Positions 1-5,636 of a stretch of 5,951 bases of DNA are shown one piece after another (position 1 is the stretch's first letter; the number at the start of each line of letters is the position of its first letter). A model generated the notes under the pieces. It made no database searches. It was not told the origin of the DNA and saw only the letters and a program-made list of their open reading frames with translations. Location of the stretch: contig DHPN01000015.1 of the NCBI GenBank assembly GCA_002407925.1, positions 59,425 to 65,375 of the forward strand, read 5' to 3'. The position numbers and the translations under genes were made by a program. Origin of the DNA: Atopobiaceae bacterium UBA5363. Its GTDB lineage: Bacteria; Actinomycetota; Coriobacteriia; Coriobacteriales; Atopobiaceae.

Positions 1-260
1 AGCGAAGCTGTATGTGGCACTGCTAAAAAAGCAAGCTCTGCCGCCGAGGCGATGGCATCAGGATCGGGGGCAGACAAGCTAATGCCACTTATGCCGGAAA
101 ATGCAGGATATATCTCTGAGAGCGGGGATCCGGCGGCCTTTCGATCAGTTGCAACAGCCAACTCGAAGACGGGGTGCCCCAGCACGAATCGACATACTTC
201 TGCCCCAGCAAATCCCGTGGCTCCAACTACGCATGTACGGATCTTATCATGACTATTCAT
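1..260 (-). CDS. argC: N-acetyl-gamma-glutamyl-phosphate reductase, N-terminal part (runs off left edge)
   Basis: The enzyme reduces N-acetyl-glutamyl phosphate to the semialdehyde with NADPH, the third step of arginine synthesis, in the cytoplasm. Only the first 86 codons are in the window and no stop is reached before the left edge. The visible part is the N-terminal Rossmann domain: VVGATGFAGAE at residues 11-21 is the dinucleotide-binding loop typical of ArgC, followed by HPVFELAVATDR (29-40), and LAFLAVPHTAS (76-86) matches the family's 'ALPH' strand. The ATG at 260 gives an N-terminus of the usual length. A GGTG lies about 9 nt upstream; an in-frame ATG at 275 has no better ribosome binding site, so 260 is preferred. 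A separate promoter and a 17-bp palindrome lie upstream, which suggests its own regulation as the first gene of an arginine operon. The family call rests on motifs and I regard it as secure. Confidence 0.93.
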   Translation of the reverse strand, partial: MNSHDKIRTCVVGATGFAGAEVCRFVLGHPVFELAVATDRKAAGSPLSEIYPAFSGISGISLSAPDPDAIASAAELAFLAVPHTAS

Positions 261-279
261 ATCGCGAATCACCATCACA

Positions 280-296
280 ATCGAATAATATTCGAT
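280..296. promoter_or_regulatory. 17-bp perfect palindrome upstream of argC, possible ArgR-type operator
   Basis: The arms ATCGAATA and TATTCGAT flank one central A. The site lies 20 nt before the argC start and downstream of the likely transcription start. It resembles the ARG box (TGAAT, four A/T, ATTCA), but has C in place of the outer T and a 3-nt instead of a 4-nt centre. An ArgR site is therefore an inference; another dimeric regulator is possible. Confidence 0.4.
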
Positions 297-328
297 ATCT
301 ATACATATAAAGTATTGTTTGTGTGAGC

Positions 329-356
329 ATAATAGCATATGCAGTCTTAGTTGCAA
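329..356 (-). promoter_or_regulatory. Putative sigma-A promoter for argC
   Basis: On the minus strand TTGCAA (351-356, 4 of 6 matches to the -35 consensus) is followed after 16 nt by TATTAT (329-334, 5 of 6 matches to -10). Transcription would start near 322, giving a leader of about 60 nt that contains the 17-bp palindrome. The surroundings are markedly A/T-rich compared with the flanking genes, as expected for a promoter. It is called by eye only. Confidence 0.45.
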
Positions 357-474
357 CAAAAAAATGCATAAATTTGTTTGATTCACATACACGGCTTGGC
401 AAAGCGAAAAATGCATCGCAAGCAACAAGTAAAAAGGCTTCGCTGCCTATCCAACCGAGCAAGCGCACCTTGAC

Positions 475-714
475 TCAATCTAGCGTATGAAATGTCATGC
501 CATCTTGAAAAAAGCCTATATCAATATTTTTAAATGCAAAGTAGCCCCTCACTACGCTGCGGACCTCATCGTCCACTGAAGAAGACCCGTCTGCTGAGCG
601 TAGCTCAAACACTTGGGCCCCGCAGGTATCGTGCAGGTGTACTTTAAAAGCATAATGCCGTGAAGCCAGCAACTTATTGACGTCGACTATGTCACCTATG
701 GGTATGATCGGCAT
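475..714 (-). CDS. Small uncharacterised protein with HLxDxCGxQ motif (RDAC-like)
   Basis: A 79-aa cytoplasmic protein with no signal peptide or membrane segment. It opens with IIPIGDIVDVNKLLASRHYAFKV in character, then HLHDTCGAQVFEL (residues 27-39), a middle acidic stretch (SADGSSSVDDEVRSVV) and a C-terminal FQDGMTFHTLD. From memory this order (N-terminal strand, H-L-x-D-x-C-G-x-Q, alpha segment, short C-terminal strand ending in a hydrophobic pattern) resembles small proteins annotated as 'RDAC family' in Clostridia and relatives, where the motif reads HLRDACG; that assignment is tentative and no function is known. The ATG at 714 is the natural start although the ribosome binding site is weak. 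The amphipathic pattern and motif argue it is real rather than chance. It lies between katG and argC on the same strand. Confidence 0.6.
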   Translation of the reverse strand: MPIIPIGDIVDVNKLLASRHYAFKVHLHDTCGAQVFELRSADGSSSVDDEVRSVVRGYFAFKNIDIGFFQDGMTFHTLD

Positions 715-805
715 TGTCTTTGCTTGCTCTCAAGGGAAAACTACCTTTTCGGAACTCCTGTGCTGCGAGACTAGTTTAACTATATCATGCCACGCTTTCA
801 GCAGC

Positions 806-869
806 ATATGGGGCACCCCTAAGTGCCATCGCAAATTGTAACGACAGCTTGCTACGAGATGCCCCATAT
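806..869. repeat. 10-bp perfect inverted repeat in the katG downstream spacer
   Basis: ATATGGGGCA at 806-815 and TGCCCCATAT at 860-869 are exact reverse complements with 44 nt between them. The 208-nt spacer (715-922) holds no supported gene and no terminator with a T-run. The repeat could form the base of a long stem in RNA, or be two half-sites for a protein. Nothing in the loop identifies a known riboswitch or small RNA. Confidence 0.45.
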
Positions 870-922
870 ACCTACCCCATGCCTTGTGGGCTACAAACTC
901 TCAGGCGATATGCCGCACGTTT

Positions 923-3129
923 TTATTTCCTTAGCAGATCGAATCGATCCGCGTTCATAACCTTGTTCCAAGCCTGCACAAAATCTTTGAGGAATTTATC
1001 TTTTGCGTCATCGCTCGCATACACTTCCGACAAAGCTCTCAATTGGGAGTTTGAGCCAAATATCAGATCAACCCTTGTTGCAGTCCACCTCTGCTTGCCA
1101 GTACTCCTATCGACTCCGACAAAGAGATTCTTATCGTCTGTAGGCTCCCACTGCGTACCCATATCAAGCAAGTTGACAAAGAAGTCGTTGGTCAACGTTC
1201 CGGGCGTATCTGTAAACACTCCGCATGTTGAGTCGCCATAGTTATTGCCTAGGACCCTCAGTCCGCCAAGAAGCACTGTCATCTCAGGCGCAGTCAATGT
1301 CAGCAATTGGGCTTTATCCACCAAGAGCTCTTCCGGGCGAGAGGAAAATTTACCATGGAGATAATTCCTGAAGCCGTCATAGTGAGGTTCAAGCACCATC
1401 ATGGACCGCTTGTCAGTCTGCTCCTGCGACGCATCCATGCGTCCTGGGGCAAACGGCACCTCCAAGGTAGCCCCTGCTCTTTGAGCTGCGATTTCAATAC
1501 CGACTGCGCCACCCAAGACGATCAGGTCCGCCAAGGAAACTTTCTTTTCTCCAACACTAAACTGCTGTTGGATCTTTTCATAAGCTTGAAGGACAACCCG
1601 CAGCTTCTCAGGCTGATTCACCTGCCAAGATATCTGAGGCTCGAGCCTGATGCGAGCGCCATTAGCCCCTCCCCTTCGATCAGAGCCTCTAAATGTCGAT
1701 GCACTGGCCCAAGCCGTGCTCACCAGCTGAGAAACCTTCAGACCAGTTGATGCAATCGTCTGTTTCAAGGCCGCAATGTCGGCATCATCAATGAGATAAC
1801 CTTCTTGCTTTGGTATGGGATCTTGCCAGATGAACTCTTCCTTAGGCACATCGGTGCCAAAGTACAGCGTCGTAGGACCCATATCACGATGCGTCAGCTT
1901 GAACCAGGCTTTCGCGAATGCATCATGGAACTTTTCTGGGTTGGCATAGTAGTCTTTAGCGATCTTTTCATAGGCAGGGTCAAACTTCAAAGAAAGGTCG
2001 GCTGTCGTCATCATTGGCCGATGCTTTTTCTTCGGATCAAACGCATCAACCACCATGTCTTCTTCGTCAACGTCCTTCGCCAGCCAAATGTAAGCTCCCG
2101 CGGGGCTCTTGGTCAGCTCCCACTCATATTTGAAGAGCATCTTGAAGTAGCCCATGTCCCACTTTGTCGGATTGGGCTTCCATGCGCCTTCGATGCCGCT
2201 TCCAATGGTATCTTCTGAGTTTCCCTTGCCGAAATCGCTCTTCCAACCTAAGCCCTGGTCCTCTATCGGCGCTCCCTCTGGCTCGGGGCCCACATGGCTT
2301 GCCGGTGCAGCTCCATGGGCCTTTCCGAAAGTATGCCCCCCGGCTATCAAGGCAACCGTCTCTTCATCATTCATGGCCATACGGCTAAAAGTCGCCCGCA
2401 CATCCTTTGCTGCAGCTACAGGGATAGGCTGGCCATCAGGGCCTTCTGGATTGACATAAATTAAGCCCATTTGCACAGCGGCAAGGGGATTGTCGAGCTT
2501 GCGATTGCCAGAGTAGCGTGAGTCGGCCTTATCACTTGTGGCCAGCCACTCCTTCTCTGAGCCCCAGTACACGTCCTCCTGTGGCTCCCAGACGTCTTCT
2601 CGGCCACCTGCAAACCCGATCAGCTCGCAGCCCATGGATTCGAAAGCGCAGTTGCCCGCCAAGATCATGAGGTCTGCCCACGAGATTTTCTTACCATATT
2701 TTTTTTGATCGGCCACAGCAGCCTTCTGGCCTTATCGAGGTTGATGTTGTCCGGCCAACTATTGAGGGGCGGGAACCTCTGTGTGCCATCCCTAGCACCG
2801 CCACGCCCGTCCATCGCACGATATGTCCCTGCGCTATGCCAAGCCATCCTTATAAATAAGGGACCATAGTTGCCATAATCTGCAGGCCACCATGGCTGAG
2901 AGCTTTTCATGAGAGCATATAGGTCCTTCTTCACTGCCTCGAGATCGAGCGTCTCGAACTCTTTGGCATAGTTGAACCCCGGTCCCATAGGATTAGACAG
3001 CTCAGAATTTTGGCGAAGAACGGAAAGGTCTAGTTGATTGGGCCACCAATCCTTGTTTTTGGTTCCTTTTGTAAAGTCAGGTCGACTGTTTGTAGATTCC
3101 ATGGCCATACCATCCGATTGTTTGTCCAT
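923..3129 (-). pseudogene. katG: Catalase-peroxidase gene, split by a one-base frameshift in an A8 run
   Basis: KatG is a cytoplasmic haem enzyme that breaks down hydrogen peroxide by catalase and peroxidase reactions. The reading frame runs 3129 to 2702, then must shift by one base in a run of eight A's (2699-2706) and continues from 2701 to 923. Without a shift it ends at 2665 after 154 aa. Restored, the product is 735 aa, the usual family length. In that numbering the distal haem site is R94, W97, H98; the Trp-Tyr-Met adduct W97, Y225, M251; the proximal side H266, W317, D378; the switch arginine R415. The second, degenerate peroxidase domain is complete to the end (MNADRFDLLRK). No other stop or gap is seen. 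The 3129 ATG has only a weak AAGAAATGA upstream; ATGs at codons 8 and 10 are alternatives. katG is third in an operon behind the PerR-like and DUF4491 genes, 6 nt after the latter's stop. Whether it is dead or rescued by slippage is open. Confidence 0.93.
2699..2706 (-). other. A8 homopolymer, frameshift site in katG
   Basis: The coding strand reads ATC, eight A's, TATGGT. Nine A's would encode WPIKKKYG, which has the length of the family sequence WPIKQKYG; eight A's give WPIKKNMV and a stop 10 codons later. Such a run is a known type of target for RNA polymerase slippage, for slipped-strand mutation in DNA, and for -1 ribosomal slippage on lysine codons. An AGAAGG five bases before a GTG (2716) could also let ribosomes restart in the second frame, but that product would lack the distal haem residues. 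Confidence 0.85.
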
Positions 3130-3135
3130 TTTTTT

Positions 3136-3474
3136 TCATTTCTTATGATTGTTGCTTTTCCCATCATTTGGCTTGTTGTCATTCTTTAGACCAACTCTAT
3201 ACGGGTTTGCTGGAAACCACCCCCTTTTAACGCGCTCTTCCTGCTCAAACAGCTCATTTATGCTCCACAAAAACGTGAATCCTAGAATTGCGACAAGAGA
3301 AGAGAGCCATAACGTTGAGATGATTGCTGCAGCACCCAAACAGATTGCGCCAAACAACAAAAAGACCGGCCAGCACCCTTTGCCAAAGTAGTATTGTGCC
3401 TTAATCACAATTGGATGGAAAACCCCAATTATGACAAAAGTACATCCGCCAATAACTAGTCCAAGCCAGTGCAT
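3136..3474 (-). CDS. DUF4491 family small membrane protein
   Basis: A 112-aa integral membrane protein of unknown function. Three hydrophobic segments can be seen at about residues 3-24, 36-54 and 57-74, and a polar, lysine- and asparagine-rich tail from about 95 to the end. Family signatures visible are HPIVIKAQYYFG (20-31), LWSINELFEQEERVKRGWFP (69-88) and the conserved NPYR. From memory these are the hallmarks of DUF4491, found mostly in Clostridia and related bacteria. The ATG at 3474 has a strong AGGAG 6 nt upstream, overlapping the stop of the PerR-like gene; only 13 nt separate the two genes. The TGA stop lies 6 nt before the katG ATG. The position between a peroxide sensor and a peroxidase suggests a role in the oxidative stress response, but that is an inference from context only. 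Confidence 0.88.
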   Translation of the reverse strand: MHWLGLVIGGCTFVIIGVFHPIVIKAQYYFGKGCWPVFLLFGAICLGAAAIISTLWLSSLVAILGFTFLWSINELFEQEERVKRGWFPANPYRVGLKNDNKPNDGKSNNHKK

Positions 3475-3487
3475 ACCAGACTCCTCA

Positions 3488-3886
3488 TCAAGTGGAAAGC
3501 TTCTTTTGACAGTCAGGACATATTCCGAGAAATGTCACATCATGTTTATCAACTTTAAAACCATATTTTTGCTCTACCTTTTTATCCATAGCTGCTTCAT
3601 CCGCAACATCATCAGCATTAATATCGAATATAGCACCACAAACTTTACACTTAAAATGATAGTGATGATCCAGTCTCGTATCGTACCTCGCTAACTCTCC
3701 TGGCAATATGACGCGTTGTATGTCGTGATTATCTGCAAGCTGATAAAGGTCTCTATACACCGTAACTTTGCTAATAGATGGATGAAGTTTATGCACCTCT
3801 TCATAAACTTCATCCACAGTCGGGTGCGAATTAAGTTTTCGAATCGCCTCTAAAATAATCTGTCTTTGGACAGTATTGCGTTTCAT
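3488..3886 (-). CDS. perR: PerR-like peroxide-responsive transcriptional repressor (Fur family)
   Basis: A 132-aa Fur-family regulator. The N-terminal winged helix includes HPTVDEVYEEV (21-31) and the recognition-helix sequence ISKVTVYRDL (38-47). The C-terminal dimer domain has two CxxC pairs (C80/C83 and C123/C126) for structural zinc. The five regulatory-metal ligands of Bacillus PerR all have counterparts: H21, D69, H75, H77, D88, with the same spacing from D69 to D88. PerR with iron is inactivated when peroxide oxidises ligand histidines; its place at the head of an operon ending in katG fits this. Fur, Zur or a mycobacterial FurA-like name are alternatives, but the RYD...HYH...CxxC...D pattern and the context favour PerR. 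The ATG at 3886 has AAAGGAAG 3 nt upstream. A palindromic operator starts 9 nt before the start codon, so the gene probably represses itself and the operon. Confidence 0.88.
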   Translation of the reverse strand: MKRNTVQRQIILEAIRKLNSHPTVDEVYEEVHKLHPSISKVTVYRDLYQLADNHDIQRVILPGELARYDTRLDHHYHFKCKVCGAIFDINADDVADEAAMDKKVEQKYGFKVDKHDVTFLGICPDCQKKLST

Positions 3887-3895
3887 ATGCTTCCT

Positions 3896-3928
3896 TTATT
3901 GAAATCAGATTTCAATAAGAATTGAAAT
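3896..3928. promoter_or_regulatory. Three-half-site operator for the PerR-like regulator
   Basis: The arms TTATTGAAATC (3896-3906) and GATTTCAATAA (3908-3918) flank one A and form a perfect 23-bp palindrome with the single-base centre common to Fur and PerR boxes. A third half-site ATTGAAAT at 3921-3928 pairs perfectly with ATTTCAAT at 3909-3916 across 4 nt. The cluster covers the -10 box, the likely start point and the leader of the operon. Binding by the downstream gene product is inferred from position and symmetry; the bases differ from the Bacillus PerR box TTATAATNATTATAA. Confidence 0.72.
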
Positions 3929-3949
3929 ACAACACGTGTGAGCTGTCAA
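3921..3949 (-). promoter_or_regulatory. Promoter of the perR-DUF4491-katG operon
   Basis: A perfect TTGACA -35 box (3944-3949) is followed after 17 nt by TTCAAT (3921-3926, 4 of 6 matches to TATAAT). Transcription would start near 3914, about 28 nt before the start codon. The -10 box lies inside the third operator half-site, so a bound repressor would cover it. An 8-bp palindrome ACACGTGT (3932-3939) sits in the spacer. Confidence 0.62.
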
Positions 3950-4198
3950 GGGCCTACGGCCAAATGGTTATTTTTTTGCTGCCCACTGGCATCAACAGAC
4001 CTTCTCGAATGCTAGGTGCGCTTATTCACATGAGGTTGACTATGCCTATTGGCATCTAAAGGAAAACTAGAAATGCTCACCTAGCAAATAGATGTTGCAA
4101 CAGAATATGCCCTAGGCCCCTTGTTTGGAAATTTCAGGTGTATATGGATGACATACAATTCCATAGTGTGTTTGTGGTGTGTAAAATAGCGTGAAAAT
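3950..4198. other. Intergenic spacer without a supported gene
   Basis: About 250 nt between the operon promoter and the terminator after the tRNA. Open frames here are short and lack ribosome binding sites or family motifs. Small hairpins occur (ATGCC/GGCAT at 4042-4055; GGCC/GGCC around 3951-3961), none followed by a T-run in a sensible orientation. Confidence 0.5.
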
Positions 4199-4228
4199 AA
4201 AAAAAGCCAGAGGACTAAGCCTCTGACC
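4199..4228 (-). terminator. Rho-independent terminator after tRNA-Pro
   Basis: On the minus strand GGTCAGAGG pairs with CCTCTGGCT around a six-base loop (CTTAGT), with two G-T pairs near the base, and is followed at once by seven T's (4199-4205). It starts 10 nt after the encoded CCA of the tRNA and would end the veg-ispE-tRNA transcript. Confidence 0.85.
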
Positions 4229-4237
4229 TGCTGTTTT

Positions 4238-4314
<77 letters not shown>

Positions 4315-4328
4315 CTAGCAGCGATACT

Positions 4329-5213
4329 TTAGCAGACTTGACGCTTGCTGACATGTGTGATTTGAGTTGCATAGGACCACCAGCCGCGCTCTGCGGCTGC
4401 TTGAGCAACCTGCTGAGCCGACTTGGCCGTCTTGCAAATCCCAAAAACGCAGCTACCTGACCCACTAACCATGGCGCCTAAAACACCCGGCTGCCGTACA
4501 AGCCATGAATGGACTTCGCTGATAGCGGGAAGCAAGCGACAAGCAACTATACCAAGGTTGTTTGACATATGAGCAACAACCTGTGAGAGGTCACCTGATC
4601 TCATGGCGCAAAGCAAGGCATCAATTCTTTGGGTTGGCACTGGGTCTTGATCAAACCCCGCATAAGCCTCCGCCGTTGAGATGCCGCTCAGAGGCTTCAC
4701 AAGTACAATTGGAGCAGAAGGCGCATAAGGAAAGGTCTCCTTGAGCACATCGCCGGCCCCTGTTAAAAAAGAGGGGCGCGGATCAAGGAAGAAAGACACA
4801 TCAGCACCAATGCACCTCGCCACTTGTGTAACCTTTGGATCTTTTAGATTTATGTTCCAAAGCTGGCAAAGGCCCCGCAAAGTCGTTCCCGCGTCGGAAG
4901 AAGAGCCCCCCAGCCCCGCCTGCAACGGAATATGCTGGCGCACCGATATGTGCACCTGCGGTTCGATGCCATAAGCTGACGCTAGGCTCCTTGCAGCTTT
5001 CCAAACGTTGCTTTTCTCCACCGGGACATCTAAGCATGAGTCCATATGCACCGCAAAGTCATTCGCCTGCTCAATGCAAACTTCATCAGAAAGTGCCAAG
5101 GCCACCATAACTGAGTCAACATAATGATAGCCACGACTATCTTGCTGTGTCATTACACCAAGAAAGAGATTTACCTTCGCTGGCGCGGCAAGCCTAAGGC
5201 CGTCATGCCTCAC
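4329..5213 (-). CDS. ispE: 4-diphosphocytidyl-2-C-methyl-D-erythritol kinase
   Basis: IspE is a cytoplasmic GHMP-family kinase that phosphorylates CDP-methylerythritol with ATP in the MEP (non-mevalonate) route to isoprenoid precursors. Visible motifs, counted from the GTG start (294 aa, close to the usual 280-300): PAKVNLFLGV near 11-20 with the conserved Lys13; the ATP-binding loop PLQAGLGGSSSDAGT at 96-110; GADVSFF with the catalytic Asp at 138; and the third GHMP motif GAMVSGSGSC at 246-255. Start choice: the GTG at 5213 has GAAGGG 7 nt upstream and lies 4 nt after the veg stop. A TTG at 5228 in the same frame would add five residues but has no ribosome binding site and would overlap veg. 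veg and ispE are neighbours in Bacillus as well, which supports the operon. The tRNA-Pro gene follows 14 nt after the TAA. Confidence 0.96.
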   Translation of the reverse strand: MRHDGLRLAAPAKVNLFLGVMTQQDSRGYHYVDSVMVALALSDEVCIEQANDFAVHMDSCLDVPVEKSNVWKAARSLASAYGIEPQVHISVRQHIPLQAGLGGSSSDAGTTLRGLCQLWNINLKDPKVTQVARCIGADVSFFLDPRPSFLTGAGDVLKETFPYAPSAPIVLVKPLSGISTAEAYAGFDQDPVPTQRIDALLCAMRSGDLSQVVAHMSNNLGIVACRLLPAISEVHSWLVRQPGVLGAMVSGSGSCVFGICKTAKSAQQVAQAAAERGWWSYATQITHVSKRQVC

Positions 5214-5217
5214 GAGA

Positions 5218-5514
5218 CTACCCTTCAACTGCTGTCGTATAGTCGAGCAAGCGCTCGCCAGTCTCGCTGTCGTAAAGCTCTACCGTTCCTGTGAGAACGT
5301 CAACATATTGGTAGGATTGACGCGCCGTGCGACCACGACGCTCCTCCACCTCTATTACAAACAAGGAAGGGTGCACATTGAGCAAGGTACCGGTACGTTC
5401 CACAATGCGCGAACGCCCCATATTGGCACGCACACGCAAACGCTTGCCTTGCATAGCGCTCATTTCACTGCGGATCTGATCAATCCTATTTACAGGGGGG
5501 ACTTCGTTGTCCAT
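5218..5514 (-). CDS. veg: Veg family protein
   Basis: A 98-aa small cytoplasmic protein. The core GKRLRVRANMGRSRIVERTG (23-42), then LLNVHPSLFVIEVEE (44-58) and SYQYVDVLTGTVEL (67-80), follows the Bacillus subtilis Veg pattern (GKRLTLKANGGR..., ERSG, YPSVFVI, SYSYADILTETVEL). It is somewhat longer than Bacillus Veg (about 86 aa) at both ends. In B. subtilis Veg has been linked to biofilm matrix control through SinR; whether that holds here is unknown. The start at 5514 is chosen because GGAGG lies 4 nt upstream and the family homology begins shortly after; the frame stays open upstream to 5592, but those residues look non-conserved and would run through the leader. It is the first gene of the likely veg-ispE-tRNA transcript. 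Confidence 0.92.
   Translation of the reverse strand: MDNEVPPVNRIDQIRSEMSAMQGKRLRVRANMGRSRIVERTGTLLNVHPSLFVIEVEERRGRTARQSYQYVDVLTGTVELYDSETGERLLDYTTAVEG
5221..5226 (-). promoter_or_regulatory. ispE ribosome binding site inside the end of veg
   Basis: GAAGGG forms the last two codons of veg (Glu-Gly) and stands 7 nt before the GTG at 5213. It decides between the GTG and the TTG at 5228 and implies translational coupling of veg and ispE. Confidence 0.6.
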
Positions 5515-5517
5515 CTT

Positions 5518-5544
5518 TCCTCCATATGACACAACACATGTCAT
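5518..5544 (-). promoter_or_regulatory. veg ribosome binding site with adjacent small hairpin
   Basis: GGAGGA (5518-5523) precedes the veg ATG and fixes its start. Directly upstream, ATGACA and TGTCAT (5526-5531 and 5539-5544) form a 6-bp inverted repeat with a 7-nt loop. It could shield or stabilise the leader of the message; no known regulatory motif is recognised. The 92-nt stretch farther upstream to the rdgB stop is A/T-rich and probably holds the veg promoter, but no convincing -35/-10 pair can be picked. Confidence 0.45.
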
Positions 5545-5636
5545 GGGCCTGGCATGTTCATATAACTCCATTAGTGTACAGCGCAAAATCACTATTCACG
5601 AAAACAAAAACAAGTCGCAAAAGATTTGCTAAGATT

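Noticed and set aside
435..448. AGGC/GCCT hairpin near a short T-run after the 79-aa gene
   Set aside because: Only four base pairs and five T's; too weak to call a terminator.
253..468. 71-codon minus-strand frame overlapping the argC start
   Set aside because: It runs through the A/T-rich promoter and the palindrome, has no family resemblance, an odd composition rich in F, Y and C, and overlaps argC in another frame. Treated as chance.
730..867. 45-codon minus-strand frame starting ATGGGGCATCTC and ending ...KVVFP
   Set aside because: The C-terminal part looks protein-like, but its start is in the inverted repeat, the ribosome binding site is doubtful (AGG only 4 nt away) and no homologue is recognised. 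Too short to support.
849..2459. Plus-strand open frames of 74-147 codons opposite katG
   Set aside because: They mirror the codon structure of katG on the other strand and lack motifs and ribosome binding sites.
4042..4055. 5-bp hairpin ATGCC/GGCAT in the spacer
   Set aside because: Short, with no T-run and no associated gene; probably chance.
5515..5592. Longer 124-aa form of veg starting at 5592
   Set aside because: The extra N-terminus is read through the leader hairpin and ribosome binding site, lacks homology, and the GGAGG points to 5514.
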